Shown: positions 52,327-63,477, numbered from the stretch's first letter. The stretch: 64,000 nt of DNA from Pictodentalium vernedei (GCA_031216915.1 CM062292.1:68002790-68066789), one strand, 5' to 3'. Made by a program: numbers and translations. Notes: a model not told the origin generated them from the sequence alone.

Positions 52327-53145
52327 CAGGGTTTCCGCTAGACCGGCTGTGGGTCCGTCGACCGGACCCATTTCCCCCGCCGATCATACTATGACCAGTC
52401 AGAAAAGCTGGTGGTTAAAATGTCGAGTACAATGCTGTATCGTAACGACACTCAGGATCCTTTGTTTCCACGTAATATAGGCATAATTATGTTGTATACT
52501 ATGCCTACTATTACTGGCAAGAACCTGATACTTTATAACCCCCAGACGAGAGGGGGAAACAAAGTTCAAATCCTAAACATCACCTATAAAATTTCGGACT
52601 CAAATTGTCGTGTTTGGTCCAAAATCACTGGCTTTTATTTCGAACGATAAATGATGTAATTGCATGTGCATGGCATCACACGTCCGCATCATGGTTCTTT
52701 TCGAATATTTTGTTCTCTCTGCATTTCCAATTATTTACGTTGGCACATATCGGGTTGTATAAAAAAAACTGATGTCAAGCTTCGCAGTCACTGTCAGGAT
52801 TTGTGGATTTTGTGTTGTTTTGGGTTTGTATTTTTATGAAACCTCCGACCAGATGTAGTATTGTGTGTCCCGTGGGAATTTAGAGAATTGTAGGAGGAAA
52901 AAATACATATTTTCCACTTCAATTATTCAGCATTTTAGCGACCAGAATGCCTCCAGAGGCCACCACCTAAAAATTAAACTTTTACTAGAGACCTCCCCCC
53001 CTTCCCCCCTCGCCCCCCCCCCCCCCCCCCCCCCCCCCCCTCTATATGCATGTGCCTTTGGTACATGCGGCAGACGCCTTCGGCATCTGAGCTTCACTGT
53101 CTTTAAACTACCGGATCCACAAATTTTTCCCTAGCAGAAACCCTG
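52327..53145. mobile_element. CAGGG-ended DNA element with long poly-C
   Basis: CAGGGTTTCCGCTAGACCGG and, at the far end, CTAGCAGAAACCCTG: inverted termini with CCGGACCC / CCGGATCC just inside. A run of more than 30 C lies at 53004-53041. The 79-codon frame at 52411 has no family resemblance. Flanks (CTAATAAC, TAATAGCG) do not give a clean duplication. Confidence 0.65.
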
Positions 53146-53305
53146 TAATAGCGCAATATATTTTGCTTTGCACAGTGCAAATGCTCTTGTGTATTTCAGA
53201 CTATTTCATTCTTCTGCAGTAAGGAGCACATTAATTAACGAGCATTTTCTGCACTAATTGTGACAGAACTTCCAGTTTCAACTGTTCACTCAATCAAGTT
53301 TGATA

Positions 53306-53739
53306 TACAGTGGAGCCCACTAACTTAATTGAATATCTCTTAATTGTATATCCCTGTTAATTGAATATAATTTCTCAACACAAAACCATTTACCATACCT
53401 CCAGTACAAATTTGACCTGTTAATTGAATATAGGTTATATAAACTCCTGTTAATTGAATAAAAAATCTTGTAACCTGTTGAGAAATTACCCTGATTCTTC
53501 CAAGTTTTCCTTTGTTTATAAACCTATTTGGCCTCAGTATATCCAATGCAGGCCTTTAATCTATTATATCTTGTTTGACAGAGCTCATGGAGCTCTGTCA
53601 AACAAGATATAATAGAATAAATGCTAAGTTTATCTCTAGAATACAGGAAAGTGACACCATCCCTGTTAATTGAATATAACAGTTAATTGAATATTCTTTA
53701 TTGGTAAAGTGGCTATTCAATTAACAGGTTTCCACTGTA
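53306..53739. mobile_element. TA MITE, family J (434 bp, complete)
   Basis: TACAGTGGAGCCCACTAACT to AACAGGTTTCCACTGTA; same orientation as 49719-50151; central foldback GACAGAGCTCATGGAGCTCT. Confidence 0.93.
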
Positions 53740-53779
53740 CTACAAAAAAGTTTAAATTTCTGGCATTTTTGTTTTGTCA

Positions 53780-53862
53780 TTAACCCTTTACCTAACGAAT
53801 CATGTAACAAACATACTGAGCAGTGGGAAAAAAATGTTGATACTGTCTACCGCGAACCATAA
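53780..53862. mobile_element. Family A MITE, left-end fragment
   Basis: TTAACCCTTTACCTAACGAA, TACTGAGCAGTGGGAAAAAA, then GATACTGTCTACCG. The middle, including the palindrome, is gone. Confidence 0.6.
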
Positions 53863-54149
53863 TGGCCCTCCTGAGAGTTTTGAAAATGACAAACATGCCT
53901 TTCACTACCTTTTAGTCAAAAAACTCCCTATGTTGGATAAATTCTAGACATGTTTGGAAAAATTCCACTTGCGCCCTATCTGAAATTTCCAACTCTTTCT
54001 TCCAGCAGGGATTTCTAATCCGTGCATGCAGATTTCATGGAAACACTCGTTCCGTTTCTGTGCAGGTTCTCTAATTTTTTTCTCCAGTTTTTATAGCATC
54101 AGACCATGAGAAAATGCAATTCAACAATTCCTATTTAAACCTTGGCTGC

Positions 54150-54312
54150 TTCTCAGGGCAATATTTATGACCTCGAACCTGCACATGAAATTTAGTGATG
54201 ATCGGACAAGAACTACGGGGTTTAACCTGTGCTAAAGAATATGTGAACAAACTCGATCAGGCTTCCACACACGTGATGGCAACAGCTTATATTGACTTTG
54301 TCAAGTTAAGCT
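54150..54312 (+). mobile_element. Lone 3' end of pearl-like family P1
   Basis: ACCTGCACATGAAATTTAGT, GATCGGACAAGAACTACGGG, then AACAGCTTATATTGACTTTG and TCAAGTTAAGCTAAAAA match the last ~170 bp of P1 (9050-9224), but without the ACAGACT microsatellite or tandem units. Confidence 0.75.
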
Positions 54313-54662
54313 AAAAACGATCTTTTAACAATCACTAAATCTACCAAATGCAGGGCTCTCAATGTACTGTCGGTACTGCAACCGTCAATACTGGTACTGA
54401 AGGTAGTGCCATGGTATCAGTATTGGTAGTGGTACGAACATGCATCAGATAACTAACCACAGATTCACAGTTTATCACGTCGTCAGGGAGTGCAAACAAA
54501 AGAGAAGAATTGCAATGTAAATGTAACTAAGAAAGCTGGCTAAAAGCCCCTATTAACTTGTTTTAACCCTTCATCCCAATGCAGACGATATCAAATTTAT
54601 GATTTTAAATATTATTTTTCCAAAATTTTCAAAATATTTCAACAAAACCATATCATGTGACC

Positions 54663-55292
54663 CAGAGACCGACCTGGGAGGGAAAAAGATGGGGCCAGAT
54701 TTGGAGCCAAATGAGTAATTTGGGAGTCAAATGGCATAAGTCAAGAGTCAAATTTCCATGGTGCTCATGGGAAGGGAAGTAAACAAGCCTTGTTTTGCTG
54801 GTAGAATAGGACCCAGTAACCGATGCTTGGGTGGAAGTCCTCTAAATTGGGCGACTTAGGAGGGGTACCACACCTAACACCTGATGCAGATGTATATATC
54901 CACAACAAAATCCATACCAAGAATAAAATAGGGGGAGGTAGACACACATTGAGTGGTCAATGCCTGGACTCACCCTTGTGGTTTTATATTGTTTTAACCC
55001 AATACCCCTGCTTGAAGCAGACTACACTTGTGAAAAAAATTGTTGTGTAACAACAAAAAAATGAAAATCTTAAAAAGATTGAGTAGCGATTTTCGAGTGT
55101 AGTGCTGGCCGGTCTTGCGGCTCTTGCCGTTACATTGGGTAAAGGGTTCACATTATAGATATAACCATCAGTCTTAGTGTTTAGCTGCGTGTCAAATTTA
55201 GCGCCACATGATCATTTTTTAGTGCCAAATTGTACTCTTTTTCAACTTGTTAGCGCCAATGGTGCTTTGGCGCTTGTGTAGGTTGGTCTCCG
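54663..55292. mobile_element. hAT-like MITE (630 bp) with 8-bp duplication
   Basis: CAGAGACCGACCT at the left; AGGTTGGTCTCCG at the right (11 of 13 inverted match). Exact 8-bp duplications ATGTGACC at 54655-54662 and 55293-55300, within a MITE arm. The interior has GCCAAATG / GTGCCAAATT words and a family B MITE lacking its palindrome (54994-55150). No transposase. Confidence 0.92.
54994..55150. mobile_element. Family B MITE without palindrome, nested third level
   Basis: TTAACCCAATACCCCTGCTT, GAAGCAGACTACACTTGTG, ATTTTCGAGTGTAGTGCTGG, CATTGGGTAAAGGGTTCA. The central foldback is deleted. Confidence 0.8.
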
Positions 55293-55356
55293 ATGTGACC
55301 CCTCATTGAAACGAGCTCAACGAGCTTGTTCCAATGAGGGGTCACATGATATAGTT

Positions 55357-55746
55357 TTGTTGTAATTGTTTGAAAATTAATATTTTTTCAACTGCTGAAT
55401 TTGCATATTATGTGGACGGATGCAGCCGATTTGTTAGGTAAAGGGTTAAACAAATATTTTGCATGTATTTTAAATTTAATTTGCATTTTCAATCTTAAAT
55501 TTAAGACACTTTTTTCAACAGGTGAGGTGCTATAGTGTTATGGAGAGGTAAGTGTTGTAATTTTTTGAAAATTAATATTTTTTCAACTGCTGAATTTGCA
55601 TATTATGCGGACGGATACAGCCGATTTGTTAGGTAAAGGGTTAAATAATTATTTTACATGTATTTTAAATTTAATTCGCATTTTCAATCTTAAAATTAAG
55701 ACACTTTTTTCAACAGGTGAGGTGCTATAGTGTTATGGAGAGGTAA
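55357..55746. repeat. 195-bp tandem duplication covering a MITE end plus flank
   Basis: GAAAATTAATATTTTTTCAA occurs at 55372 and 55567, offset 195. Each unit contains the right end of family A (TTAGGTAAAGGGTTAA) plus ~100 bp of flank (TTTTCAATCTTAAA, CAGGTGAGGTGCTATAGTGT). A third, diverged unit with the same flank is at 58285-58475. Confidence 0.9.
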
Positions 55747-55879
55747 GTGGGATGAGAATTTCAACCAAAATGCGACCCAGAGTGTATCCGATCAAAGTTC
55801 TCCGAGGGAATGATTAAATTACATGATTGGTCTTCCCAATAAATACTCTTATCTTAACCCTTAGGGACCTAATTCCAAC

Positions 55880-56567
55880 TAGTGTTCAACCGATTACCAA
55901 AAATGGCCTCTGGCCGACTACAGGTTATCCGAGCTCACAATTGGCCGATTCCAATGCTGATTACGATTGTAATACCGTGCACTACTAGACAAGCTGAGGC
56001 TCGAAAGAACTACATTCAACTGAACTTATTTTACGGGTTTGCAGTCCGTTCATTACTAGATAAGTCGAGACTCGAAAGAACTGCATTAAATTGAACATAT
56101 TTCACAGTGTTAAACTCTGTTGACTCAGGTTCAGTAAAATTACCAGTTGCGCACCTTGGGTGGCAAACATGGCCCTCAAACGTGCAACTGGTAAATTTTA
56201 CTGCAACCTGAGTCAATGGAGTGCAACTTTCACTTTTTCCGGTATGAACTGGCGATTGCCGCAGGTACGCTCAATTGTAAGTTTTACATGTTGTTTAACT
56301 TGTATATTCCATAAAGGGGCATCTAGAGAAAGTAAGAATACACATTGTGGTTGTTTTTCAACTTTATTAAATGGTATCATTGACATCATTTTACATTAAC
56401 AATCGAACAATTGCAGAAGATAATAAAATATGGATAGTGAATGAATCATCACAAAATGCTTGGCAACAATCGGTTGAATCGATGTTCCAGGAGCTGTTGC
56501 TATTGTCATCCGATTACCCACAATCGGCCGATTGGGGTGGCCGATTCCGATCATCGATTGAGCACTA
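55880..56567. mobile_element. hAT-like MITE, family I (copy 5, complete)
   Basis: TAGTGTTCAACCGATTACC to GATCATCGATTGAGCACTA, 688 bp, exact 8-bp duplications ATTCCAAC at 55872-55879 and 56568-56575. An internal ~75-bp segment (CTCGAAAGAACT.CATT) is duplicated near 55995 and 56065. The central palindrome is shortened. Confidence 0.95.
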
Positions 56568-56660
56568 ATTCCAACTGTGATCACCTTTACTGCTACAGAA
56601 CAGGTGCCATAACATGCCGTCTCTGAATTAACTCGCAAGTTACAGTCTAAGTTTCTTGTC

Positions 56661-56724
56661 AGTTCTTTTTAGGCAAGTCTTAGCTACCTATATAGGCAGC
56701 TAAGACTTACCTATAAACAACTGC
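56661..56724. repeat. Foldback (family G core)
   Basis: GTTCTTTTTAGGCAAGTCTT and GCTACCTATATAGGCAGC fold with AAGACTTACCTATAAACAAC; same core as 4781-4848. Confidence 0.85.
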
Positions 56725-56929
56725 AAAACCACCAGATTTGCACTGCCACAGTGTGACCAAAATCTATAAAAATCTTTTAATATCAATTCCAATACTGTTG
56801 GTTTAATGTGAGTTGGTGCTTATTCCGTTAACTCCACTTATAATACTATAGTATATTTTGCGTGGTGTGAATACCTACGTGAAGTACAATTGGAATTGTA
56901 GCTGCAAATGTTTTTGTGCATCATGTCTC

Positions 56930-57660
56930 ACAAATCGAATGCACCGACCATTGTTTTGGGGTTTTTTTGTTTTGTTTTTTCTTATTGCCTGTAGGCAGTC
57001 TCCCACAAATTATATCAAGGCAAAGGCAAGTGACGAAATTTTGACAACCAAAAATAATTCATCACTCTACTAGAGCTGTAGGTTTTTAAATTTCTTGTTC
57101 AGTTTCGGTTTTGGTTTTTCAGGTGGAGTAAATCCTCGGTTCGGTTCTGTTTTTGGTTTGTTCATGAGGCCAAATAAAATTCAATAAAACTCATTCTTAT
57201 GTCCGGAGTCATAACTGAATGGCAGTGAAATTGAGAGAAACTCAATGAATGCTCGAAATAAGCTATAATACACGAAGAATCAGGAAGGCCAATATAATAA
57301 TTACCTAAATGTACAGAACTTTTACTGTGCTTGGCCATTTTTCGAGGTCTGACACCTGCACGCAACTTGAGGAAAGCTGCAAACACAACTAAACTGAAAT
57401 GTCGGAAATAATGTAGCCTTCCCAGAGTAGTGAGAGTACCCAGACACTGCCATTGGCAGTGTCTGGGTACTCTCACTACTCTGGGATGGCTACATTCTGT
57501 GAATTTCTGCAGCAAGAGAGTATTTAATAAAAAACGAAAAACCTTAGATTACAGGATGTTGACGGTTTCGGTTTTAAAAAAACCCCTAAAAACCTTGGTT
57601 CGGTTCGGTTCGGTTCGGTTAACCTACAGCTCTACACTCTACCAGTTAAGAGTACAAACA
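56930..57660. mobile_element. Family D relic hosting a hAT-like MITE
   Basis: GCCTGTAGGCAGTCTCCCAC, ATATCAAGGCAAAGGCAAGT, AATAATTCATCACTCTAC before the insert and CACTCTACCAGTTAAGAGT after it match the D right end TTAGCACTCTACCAGTTAA. Confidence 0.7.
57072..57634. mobile_element. hAT-like MITE, family N (563 bp)
   Basis: TAGAGCTGTAGGTT and AACCTACAGCTCTA, perfect 14-bp ends; exact 8-bp duplications CACTCTAC at 57064-57071 and 57635-57642. Subterminal GGTTCGGTTC repeats on both sides (a (GGTTC)n run at 57596-57620). Centre GAGTAGTGAGAGTACCCAGA, CACTGCC and complement: a ~90-bp foldback. Confidence 0.95.
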
Positions 57661-58139
57661 AGATACTTTAAATAAGCCTTTTTTATAATATAAAATATTC
57701 CAACACAGGCTTGATAATCAGTCATATTTTCTAAAACAACGAAACAATAGTACTCACCTTACACAACCAAGAAGCTATCCCATCAACAACACAGTCTTAC
57801 TAAAGATCTCAAGAGCAAACATTGAAATTCATCTTTCTTCAGTATTCTGTAATACTAAACAATCCATACCCATCATCTGATGACGCTCTAACTACTACCT
57901 AGCTGAAAAGATATATTTAAATGGCTTGTCAATTGAGGTATGCTATTTATAAAAAATATTATCTCTTCCAAATGACTTAACTGAAGATATCCTATTTAGG
58001 GCACACAACAAGTCGTAAGTAAATTAAAACTCGACACTCTCCAATAATTTTAAACCAATGAGTTCATTTACATTTGGCCAACTAGGAGATACCAAATGAA
58101 AAGATGTCCTTGTAAAAAAAAATTCATGTAGAAATAGAT

Positions 58140-58377
58140 TTAACCCTTTACCATATGCACGTGATATTAAAATTTATTATTTTAAATATTATTTTTTCCA
58201 ATTTTTCCAAAAAATTTTAACAAAACCATATCATGTGACCCCTCATTGGAACGAGCTCGTTCCAGTGAGGGGTCACATGATATAGTTTTGTAATTTTCTG
58301 AAAATTAATATTTTTTCAACTGCTGAATTTGCATATTATGTGGACGGATGCAGCCGATTCGTTAGGTAAAGGGTTAA
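58140..58377. mobile_element. Palindromic TTAA MITE, family A (inverted)
   Basis: TTAACCCTTTACCATATGCA to TCGTTAGGTAAAGGGTTAA; centre GGAACGAGCTCGTTCC. The right flank matches that of the 195-bp duplication at 55357. Confidence 0.9.
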
Positions 58378-58489
58378 ATAATCAATTTGTATGAGTTTTA
58401 AATTCAATTTACATTTTCACTCTTAAATTTAAGACAGGTGAGTTGCAATAGTGTTATGGGAAGGTATGTAGGCTGGGAATTTCCACCAA

Positions 58490-59010
58490 AAAGCTCTTTC
58501 CAATGAGGGCTCACATGATATGGGTTTGTTGAAATTTTCTTTTTCTTTCAACTGCTCCGTATGTAGATTATGTAGGGAGATGCATTCGATTCATTAGGTT
58601 AACCCTTTCCTCAACACACACAATATCAAAACTTGATATTTTTTTTTATATACTTTTTAACAAAACCATATGATCCCCACCCATCAGAGCTCGTTCTAGT
58701 GGTTACATATGTTTTTTTTTAAATTTTTGTTGAAATTTTTAATGGGGTTTAATGACACTTTCAACAGGCAGTCACCTCACGTCGCACAGTTTTCCAGGTG
58801 GGAGTATCCAGAGTACTTGGAAAAACCACCTAGCAGTGACAAGAAACTGTCAGACTACCTAATGTACCAACTCCACACAAGCAGGGTTAGCACTGACTGA
58901 AGATAAGCTCACCATCAACATGCACAATGCCTTAGAACACAGTGCCAACGTGTCCCCAATTACATTTGTCTAGATTAAATTTTTTAATGTTTTTTCAACT
59001 GCTCAATTTG
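58490..59010. mobile_element. Family A relics with a decayed SINE between
   Basis: 58495-58602: right half of an A copy (GGGCTCACATGATATGGG to GATTCATTAGGTTAA). 58599-58745: left half of another (TTAACCCTTTCCTCAACACA, ACAAAACCATATGATCC). 58976-59010: TTTTTTCAACTGCTCAATTTG, an A arm end. Confidence 0.7.
58746..58958 (-). mobile_element. SINE, decayed
   Basis: CACAGTTTTCCAGGTGGGAG, TATCCAGAGTACTTGG, GACAAGAAACTGTCAGACTA, CTCCACACAAGCAGGGTTAG, ATGCACAATGCCTTAG: the SINE body with many substitutions, lacking both tail and head. Confidence 0.75.
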
Positions 59011-59023
59011 TAATAGAAAGTGT

Positions 59024-59241
59024 ACTAAGGCATACTGCACGTCAATGGTGCACCTGTCTTCAACCAAAGCTAACCCTGCTTCTGTGGAGTTAGTATGTTG
59101 GGGAGCTGACAGTTGCTCGCTGTTGCTCGGTGGTTCTCTCTCGGAACTCCAGCTTCCTCCACCCGTCAAACTGTCGAGGTCATGATCAGCCATTGTGCAG
59201 AAATATGTGACCTTAAACACCAATAAATAAATAAATAAATA
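59024..59241 (+). mobile_element. SINE, 5'-truncated, inside a LINE relic
   Basis: ACTAAGGCATACTGCACGTC, ACCAAAGCTAACCCTGCTTC, CGGAACTCCAGCTTCCTCCA, CCATTGTGCAGAAATATGTG, (AAAT)n. Target duplication AATAGAAAGTGT at 59012-59023 and 59242-59253. Confidence 0.93.
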
Positions 59242-59253
59242 AATAGAAAGTGT

Positions 59254-60181
59254 TCCAGCAAGTACACAGCTCCTAAATTACACATTTGGCACTTCTTTTC
59301 ACTGTCTTTCCCAATTTTTCCTTTTACCCTCAGTGACTGCAACCTGAGCAGTGACCCTCCAAAGGTGCAATCAAGATACTCTTCAAAACTTGGCTTCTTT
59401 TTATCATGCAAGCCACCAAAAGACCTTCTTGCTTTGAATCCCTCCCCCACACCCCCAACTTGCCAATTCCGGTTACAATCCACCATGACTCTTTCTCTGG
59501 CGATTTTTTTCCCCAGGGTTGTCCCCACTTTTAAGTCCAAGATCTTCATTGAATAATTCTCTATTAACCCTTTACCCAACGCAGACGATTTCCAAATTTA
59601 TTATTTTAAATATCATTTTTTAAATTTTTTCAAAAAATTTCAACAAAACCATATCGTGTGACCCCTCTTTAGAACGAGCTCGACGAGCTCATTCCAAGGA
59701 GGGGGTCACATGATATGTTTTTGTTGAAATTTTTCGAAAAATAATATTTTTTCATCGGCTGAATTTGCATGTTACATGGGCGGATGCGGGCAATTTGTTG
59801 GGTAAAGGGTTAACTTCTTCACTTGGTCCATCCACCCCATCTTTGTATTTGAATTCCAGATATTCTGGAACATCAGTTTACACCATCGGCTGTCGGGAAG
59901 ATTTATCAAATAGTTACGATAACAGAGCTTCATTATGTCTATGCTGTCCTTGATCCTCATCCACCCATGCTCTCACAATTGCTTCTAGTGCTGCAGCATT
60001 TACTTGACTGTGTTATCCATTGGCCTGGATTGTTCTGCTGGGTTTCCAAGCTCTTCATTAATGTTTGGTTTAGAGTTATCACTTCCATATTATATGCTAT
60101 ACTTGGTACAACCGCCATATCCCAAATGATTTTCCTTATGATAACCTGATTGAAGCTGTTTCTCCATATAAGTTTCATTTA
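59254..60181 (-). pseudogene. Non-LTR retrotransposon ORF2 3' part, broken by a MITE
   Basis: From 60178 downward the minus strand reads IIWDMAVVPSIAYNMEVI (end of the reverse transcriptase domain), LMKSLETQQNNPGQWI, then in shifted frames GWMRIKDSIDIMKLCYRN, DSRWCKLMFQNIW and MGWMDQVKK. After the MITE at 59574-59813 it continues ARERVMVDCNRNWQ, FGGSLLRLQSLRVKGK and ends CQMCNLGAVYLLEHFLF, the CxxC...LEHFL zinc-knuckle-like motif common at LINE C-termini. It then meets a SINE insertion at 59253. At least two frameshifts. 5'-truncated at ~60181. The clade is unlike those at 3519 and 31000. Confidence 0.78.
59574..59813. mobile_element. Palindromic TTAA MITE, family A, inside the LINE
   Basis: TTAACCCTTTACCCAACGCA to TTGTTGGGTAAAGGGTTAA; centre AGAACGAGCTCGACGAGCTC. 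LINE-derived sequence flanks it on both sides. Confidence 0.92.
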
Positions 60182-61645
60182 AGTAATAGCAGTTGGTTCT
60201 GTGTTCTAATCAGCCAATCATTGAGTTCGAAAATGGTTCTACAAGAAAACCGAAATGTGTATTCTGACATCTCAAAAACTATGAAAATGCACTTCAATCT
60301 TTTATTTAGCCTCCCACTTATATTCCATTAACATTTACCTCAAATGTGAAATCAAAACTAATACTTTTTCTGCTTTAGTTTTTGTTTTCATGCACATTCG
60401 ACTTGAAAGGCATTTTTGCATTGTCTTGTCTTGACTATAGCCTTAAGTTATCTGGCATAAGAATGCTTGAAGCATATGGAACATTACTACCAGGTTCTCA
60501 TTATGCAAAAATATTCAAAAAAGTTTTTTTATGACATTCCTACCTTGATTTTATCATTGTGTACCCAGAAATGAAGTATTATTTTTTCCTTTTGACTAAT
60601 TGAAAGTGATGTGACATATTGTTTTTATTAATTTTTTTATGTTCCCATTCAAGGTAAGGTTTGTGGACTTTGTGTCCCGCTCAACAACAGCTTCTTCCCA
60701 TCACTGCAATGAGACCTCTACAGTGTTGTGCTATCATGAGGGGAGATCCCTAAGCAGGGAAAAGACACAACCCCAGATTGAAGCTCTCTCAAACATCAGC
60801 AGTCAGAAGACATAAGGAAATGTGTGTGTGGGTGGGGGGTGGGAGGGGGGTGGGGGGGGCTGAGGGTTGGGAGCCACATCCTCATTTTCCAGAGTTTATC
60901 ATTTTTTCTCCCACCTCTCCACACACAAATACTACAGGGAATCTTTTGTTTTCAAAATTTTGATTCGCAGTTTTCTCCCCCTCCAGGAACATTGATTAGC
61001 AATTGGTATAAGTTTTAGATTTGTAGATTTAGACCAAGGTTAGTTTATTTTCAGTTTATTGTTGTGCAACCGATTTCATTTTATTTTTGTCCGACATACC
61101 ATGCTGTGCGCATTTCTTCATCGCAGTTGCCTAAATTCAATTTCTCCTTCAGTAGCAGTTTGCTGTAGTAAATTTCATGGGCTTAATCTTGACTATGGCA
61201 TTATAATGCAGTTTGCCCTGCATTCTTTTTTATGGGTTTGCATCACTGACACACTAATAAGACAGTAATTTTGCTTATCTCGATTTACTTATTCACTCGA
61301 ATCAATTAGTTTGTGACTGAAACTTTGAAGTTTCGTTTCAGAGCACAGTTTACACCATACACATGTGCAGTTGTTGTGCTCACGTTCAGGAAAATCCAAC
61401 ATAAATACAACAACTGCACATAACTTTTGCCATGGCGAGAAGTGTTTGCCTGAACAAACTGGTATGGCGAAATAAATAGAAATGGATATCTCAGTATATG
61501 AAAAATAGTCACTTATGTTTCTAAACATGCAGGGCGTATGTTATTGATACATTAAGTGGTTAATTCATTAACTGACATACAGTAAACATGATGTATTGGT
61601 GGGAAAAGTGAAAATTCAAGTACATTATATAGTTTTAGTTCAGTG
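60182..61645. other. No element recognised
   Basis: AT-rich, with a G-rich patch at 60822-60862 (TGTGTGGGTGGGGGGTGGG) and a CT-rich patch just after it. The open frames here show no family signature. This and 61964-63477 are the least repeat-dense parts of the window. Confidence 0.4.
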
Positions 61646-61963
61646 TACAGTTAAAACTAGAAGTCCAGTCATGAAATGCACACAAAGAGAACGTCAATCT
61701 GCACGTTAATCTACACGTTATGACCATAGTAAGGCTATAAAATTTTGTATATATGGCCTGTGCACAAGCAATGTTTCAGCCAATGGACCTCCAGGTAACC
61801 TGGAGGTCCATTGGCAGAAACATTGCCTGTGTTTGCTATGTGTAACCAGGAGAACCTGCCATGCTTCGGATGCCATTCGATATGGCAATTGTACGCAATT
61901 CCTACGTGCAATTAAGCCTAGATAAGCACACAGTTCGTGACAGGACTTCTAGTTTTAACTGTA
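61646..61963. mobile_element. TA MITE, family K (318 bp, complete, inverted)
   Basis: TACAGTTAAAACTAGAAGTC to GACTTCTAGTTTTAACTGTA region, centre CCAATGGACCTCCAGGTAAC / GTTACC-type foldback. Same length as 30289-30606, opposite orientation. Confidence 0.93.
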
Positions 61964-62202
61964 GTCTAAGCATTCAAGTAGGAGGAAGTCTTTCTACTAC
62001 TGATATGTTTGATGTGATGAAAAACCGACAAATTGTTTGAGTGGCAAAGATAAAATATGAGTTCTAATATACAAGGTACTTGACATGACAGTACTTCTTA
62101 AAAATTTGTCAACTGTGTTCATTTCCGAAAGCTAGTTGATGAATCACCTCGGCACCATTGTCAAAAGATGCCAAAGTCTCCAAATAAAAAGTTCAGCATT
62201 TA

Positions 62203-62415
62203 ACTCCTTGCATGCTGTTAATGGATATTCCTGGACAGGAAATCTCTTGCCATTGAAATAAGTAAAATTTAAGGGTATTTAATCAAATTTTCCCCTGTAA
62301 ATTGTAGAGACTCTTTGCCCAATGATTTCTTGAGTAAGATTTTCGTGAATTTTTCAACAAATTCAGATTTGATGAAAAATATTTTAAAATTACTCAGCAG
62401 TTTAAGAGTTGATTA
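62203..62415. mobile_element. Possible TTAA-type relic with CTCCTTGCATGCTG end
   Basis: AACTCCTTGCATGCTGTTAA at the left is shared with 46617 (TTAACTCCTTGCATGCTG). The right part GATGAAAAATATTTTAAAAT, CTCAGCAGTTTAAGAGTTGA resembles 48012-48056. Ends are only loosely inverted. Confidence 0.4.
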
Positions 62416-63477
62416 GTCTTATTTCAAAAATTCCAATGTTGAAAAAAAGAACATGACAACTTCAGTGCTGTATTCGTGAATATTTTGCCTTCTGTGTGAA
62501 AATTTATTTAATCCAAGACATATTATTTGTTGGGCCAAAGAAAGTTAAGAATCTGTTTCTCAGACCCTCCCATGTGGTCATTTTGGCTGCCACATGCTCT
62601 CTTTTTATGACCCCAAAAAATGAAAATTAAATGGAGTTTTGTAAAATTTGGAGCATTTTCCTCCATCCCCTCCCTCCCTCTGGGGTGGGGCACGATTATT
62701 TGAACAAAAGCAAAATGCAGGCCTTTTGAGTACCCCAATTAGAGATGGTGGGAAGACATCAAGACAAATATATAAATTCTCTGCACCTCTTCCACATTTG
62801 AGAATAACTTCCTCGTAATATGAACATAAAAAAAGGCATGACATAACAGGATTAGGCTTGTAATAGGGAAACTGTAGGCTGTTACTGTGATCGCACCCAG
62901 ACCCGAAAGCAGGATTCGATTTCCAAATAATTTCACAGGTAAAACAAAAACTAACAACAAACTTTAGATGAAATGTTTATTTAAAACAATATAAAGTGTG
63001 GGAACTCCTCCCGAATTATGAATAATGAAGACCACCCCTTAATTTATATGGATTCCTGAAGTCATTCCAATGTGGATGGTCAGTACAAATGATTAACAGA
63101 ATAAAAACTTTGAGACGTGCGAGCGAGCGTGGCAGAATATAAAACTGACCGGGGAAGGCACTTTCACCTGTCCCAAAACACTTTATGAAAAAATATTTCC
63201 GAGACAAGAGAAAATATCTTCTCCCAGCAAACTCATAACCATAAGGGTGATAATTATTCCCTGTGGAAAAGGCGCAAAGACCTGCAGGTGTATACAAATT
63301 GTCAGCTTACCGACAAGACACCCGTTTCCTGAATGAAGAGAGATGCCGTGATCTTATACACAGAACAGCTGAAGTAGCATGTGCAAATCAGACAACTCAC
63401 TGCTCAGTCAAGTTTTACGGTGACCGTATAAACAAGAGTGAAAAAGTATTGTTTATTGATGCGTATTTCAGCTGTCT

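Larger units (their letters stand above)
54563..55448. mobile_element. Family A TTAA MITE split by a hAT-like element
   Basis: Left TTAACCCTTCATCCCAATGC to CATATCATGTGACC; right from ATGTGACCCCTCATTGAAAC to TTGTTAGGTAAAGGGTTAA. Removing 54663-55300 gives an uninterrupted family A arrangement. Confidence 0.9.

Noticed and set aside
55567..55644. A separate family A insertion at 55567-55644.
   Set aside because: It has no left half or palindrome and shares its flank with the copy 195 bp upstream, so it is part of a tandem duplication.
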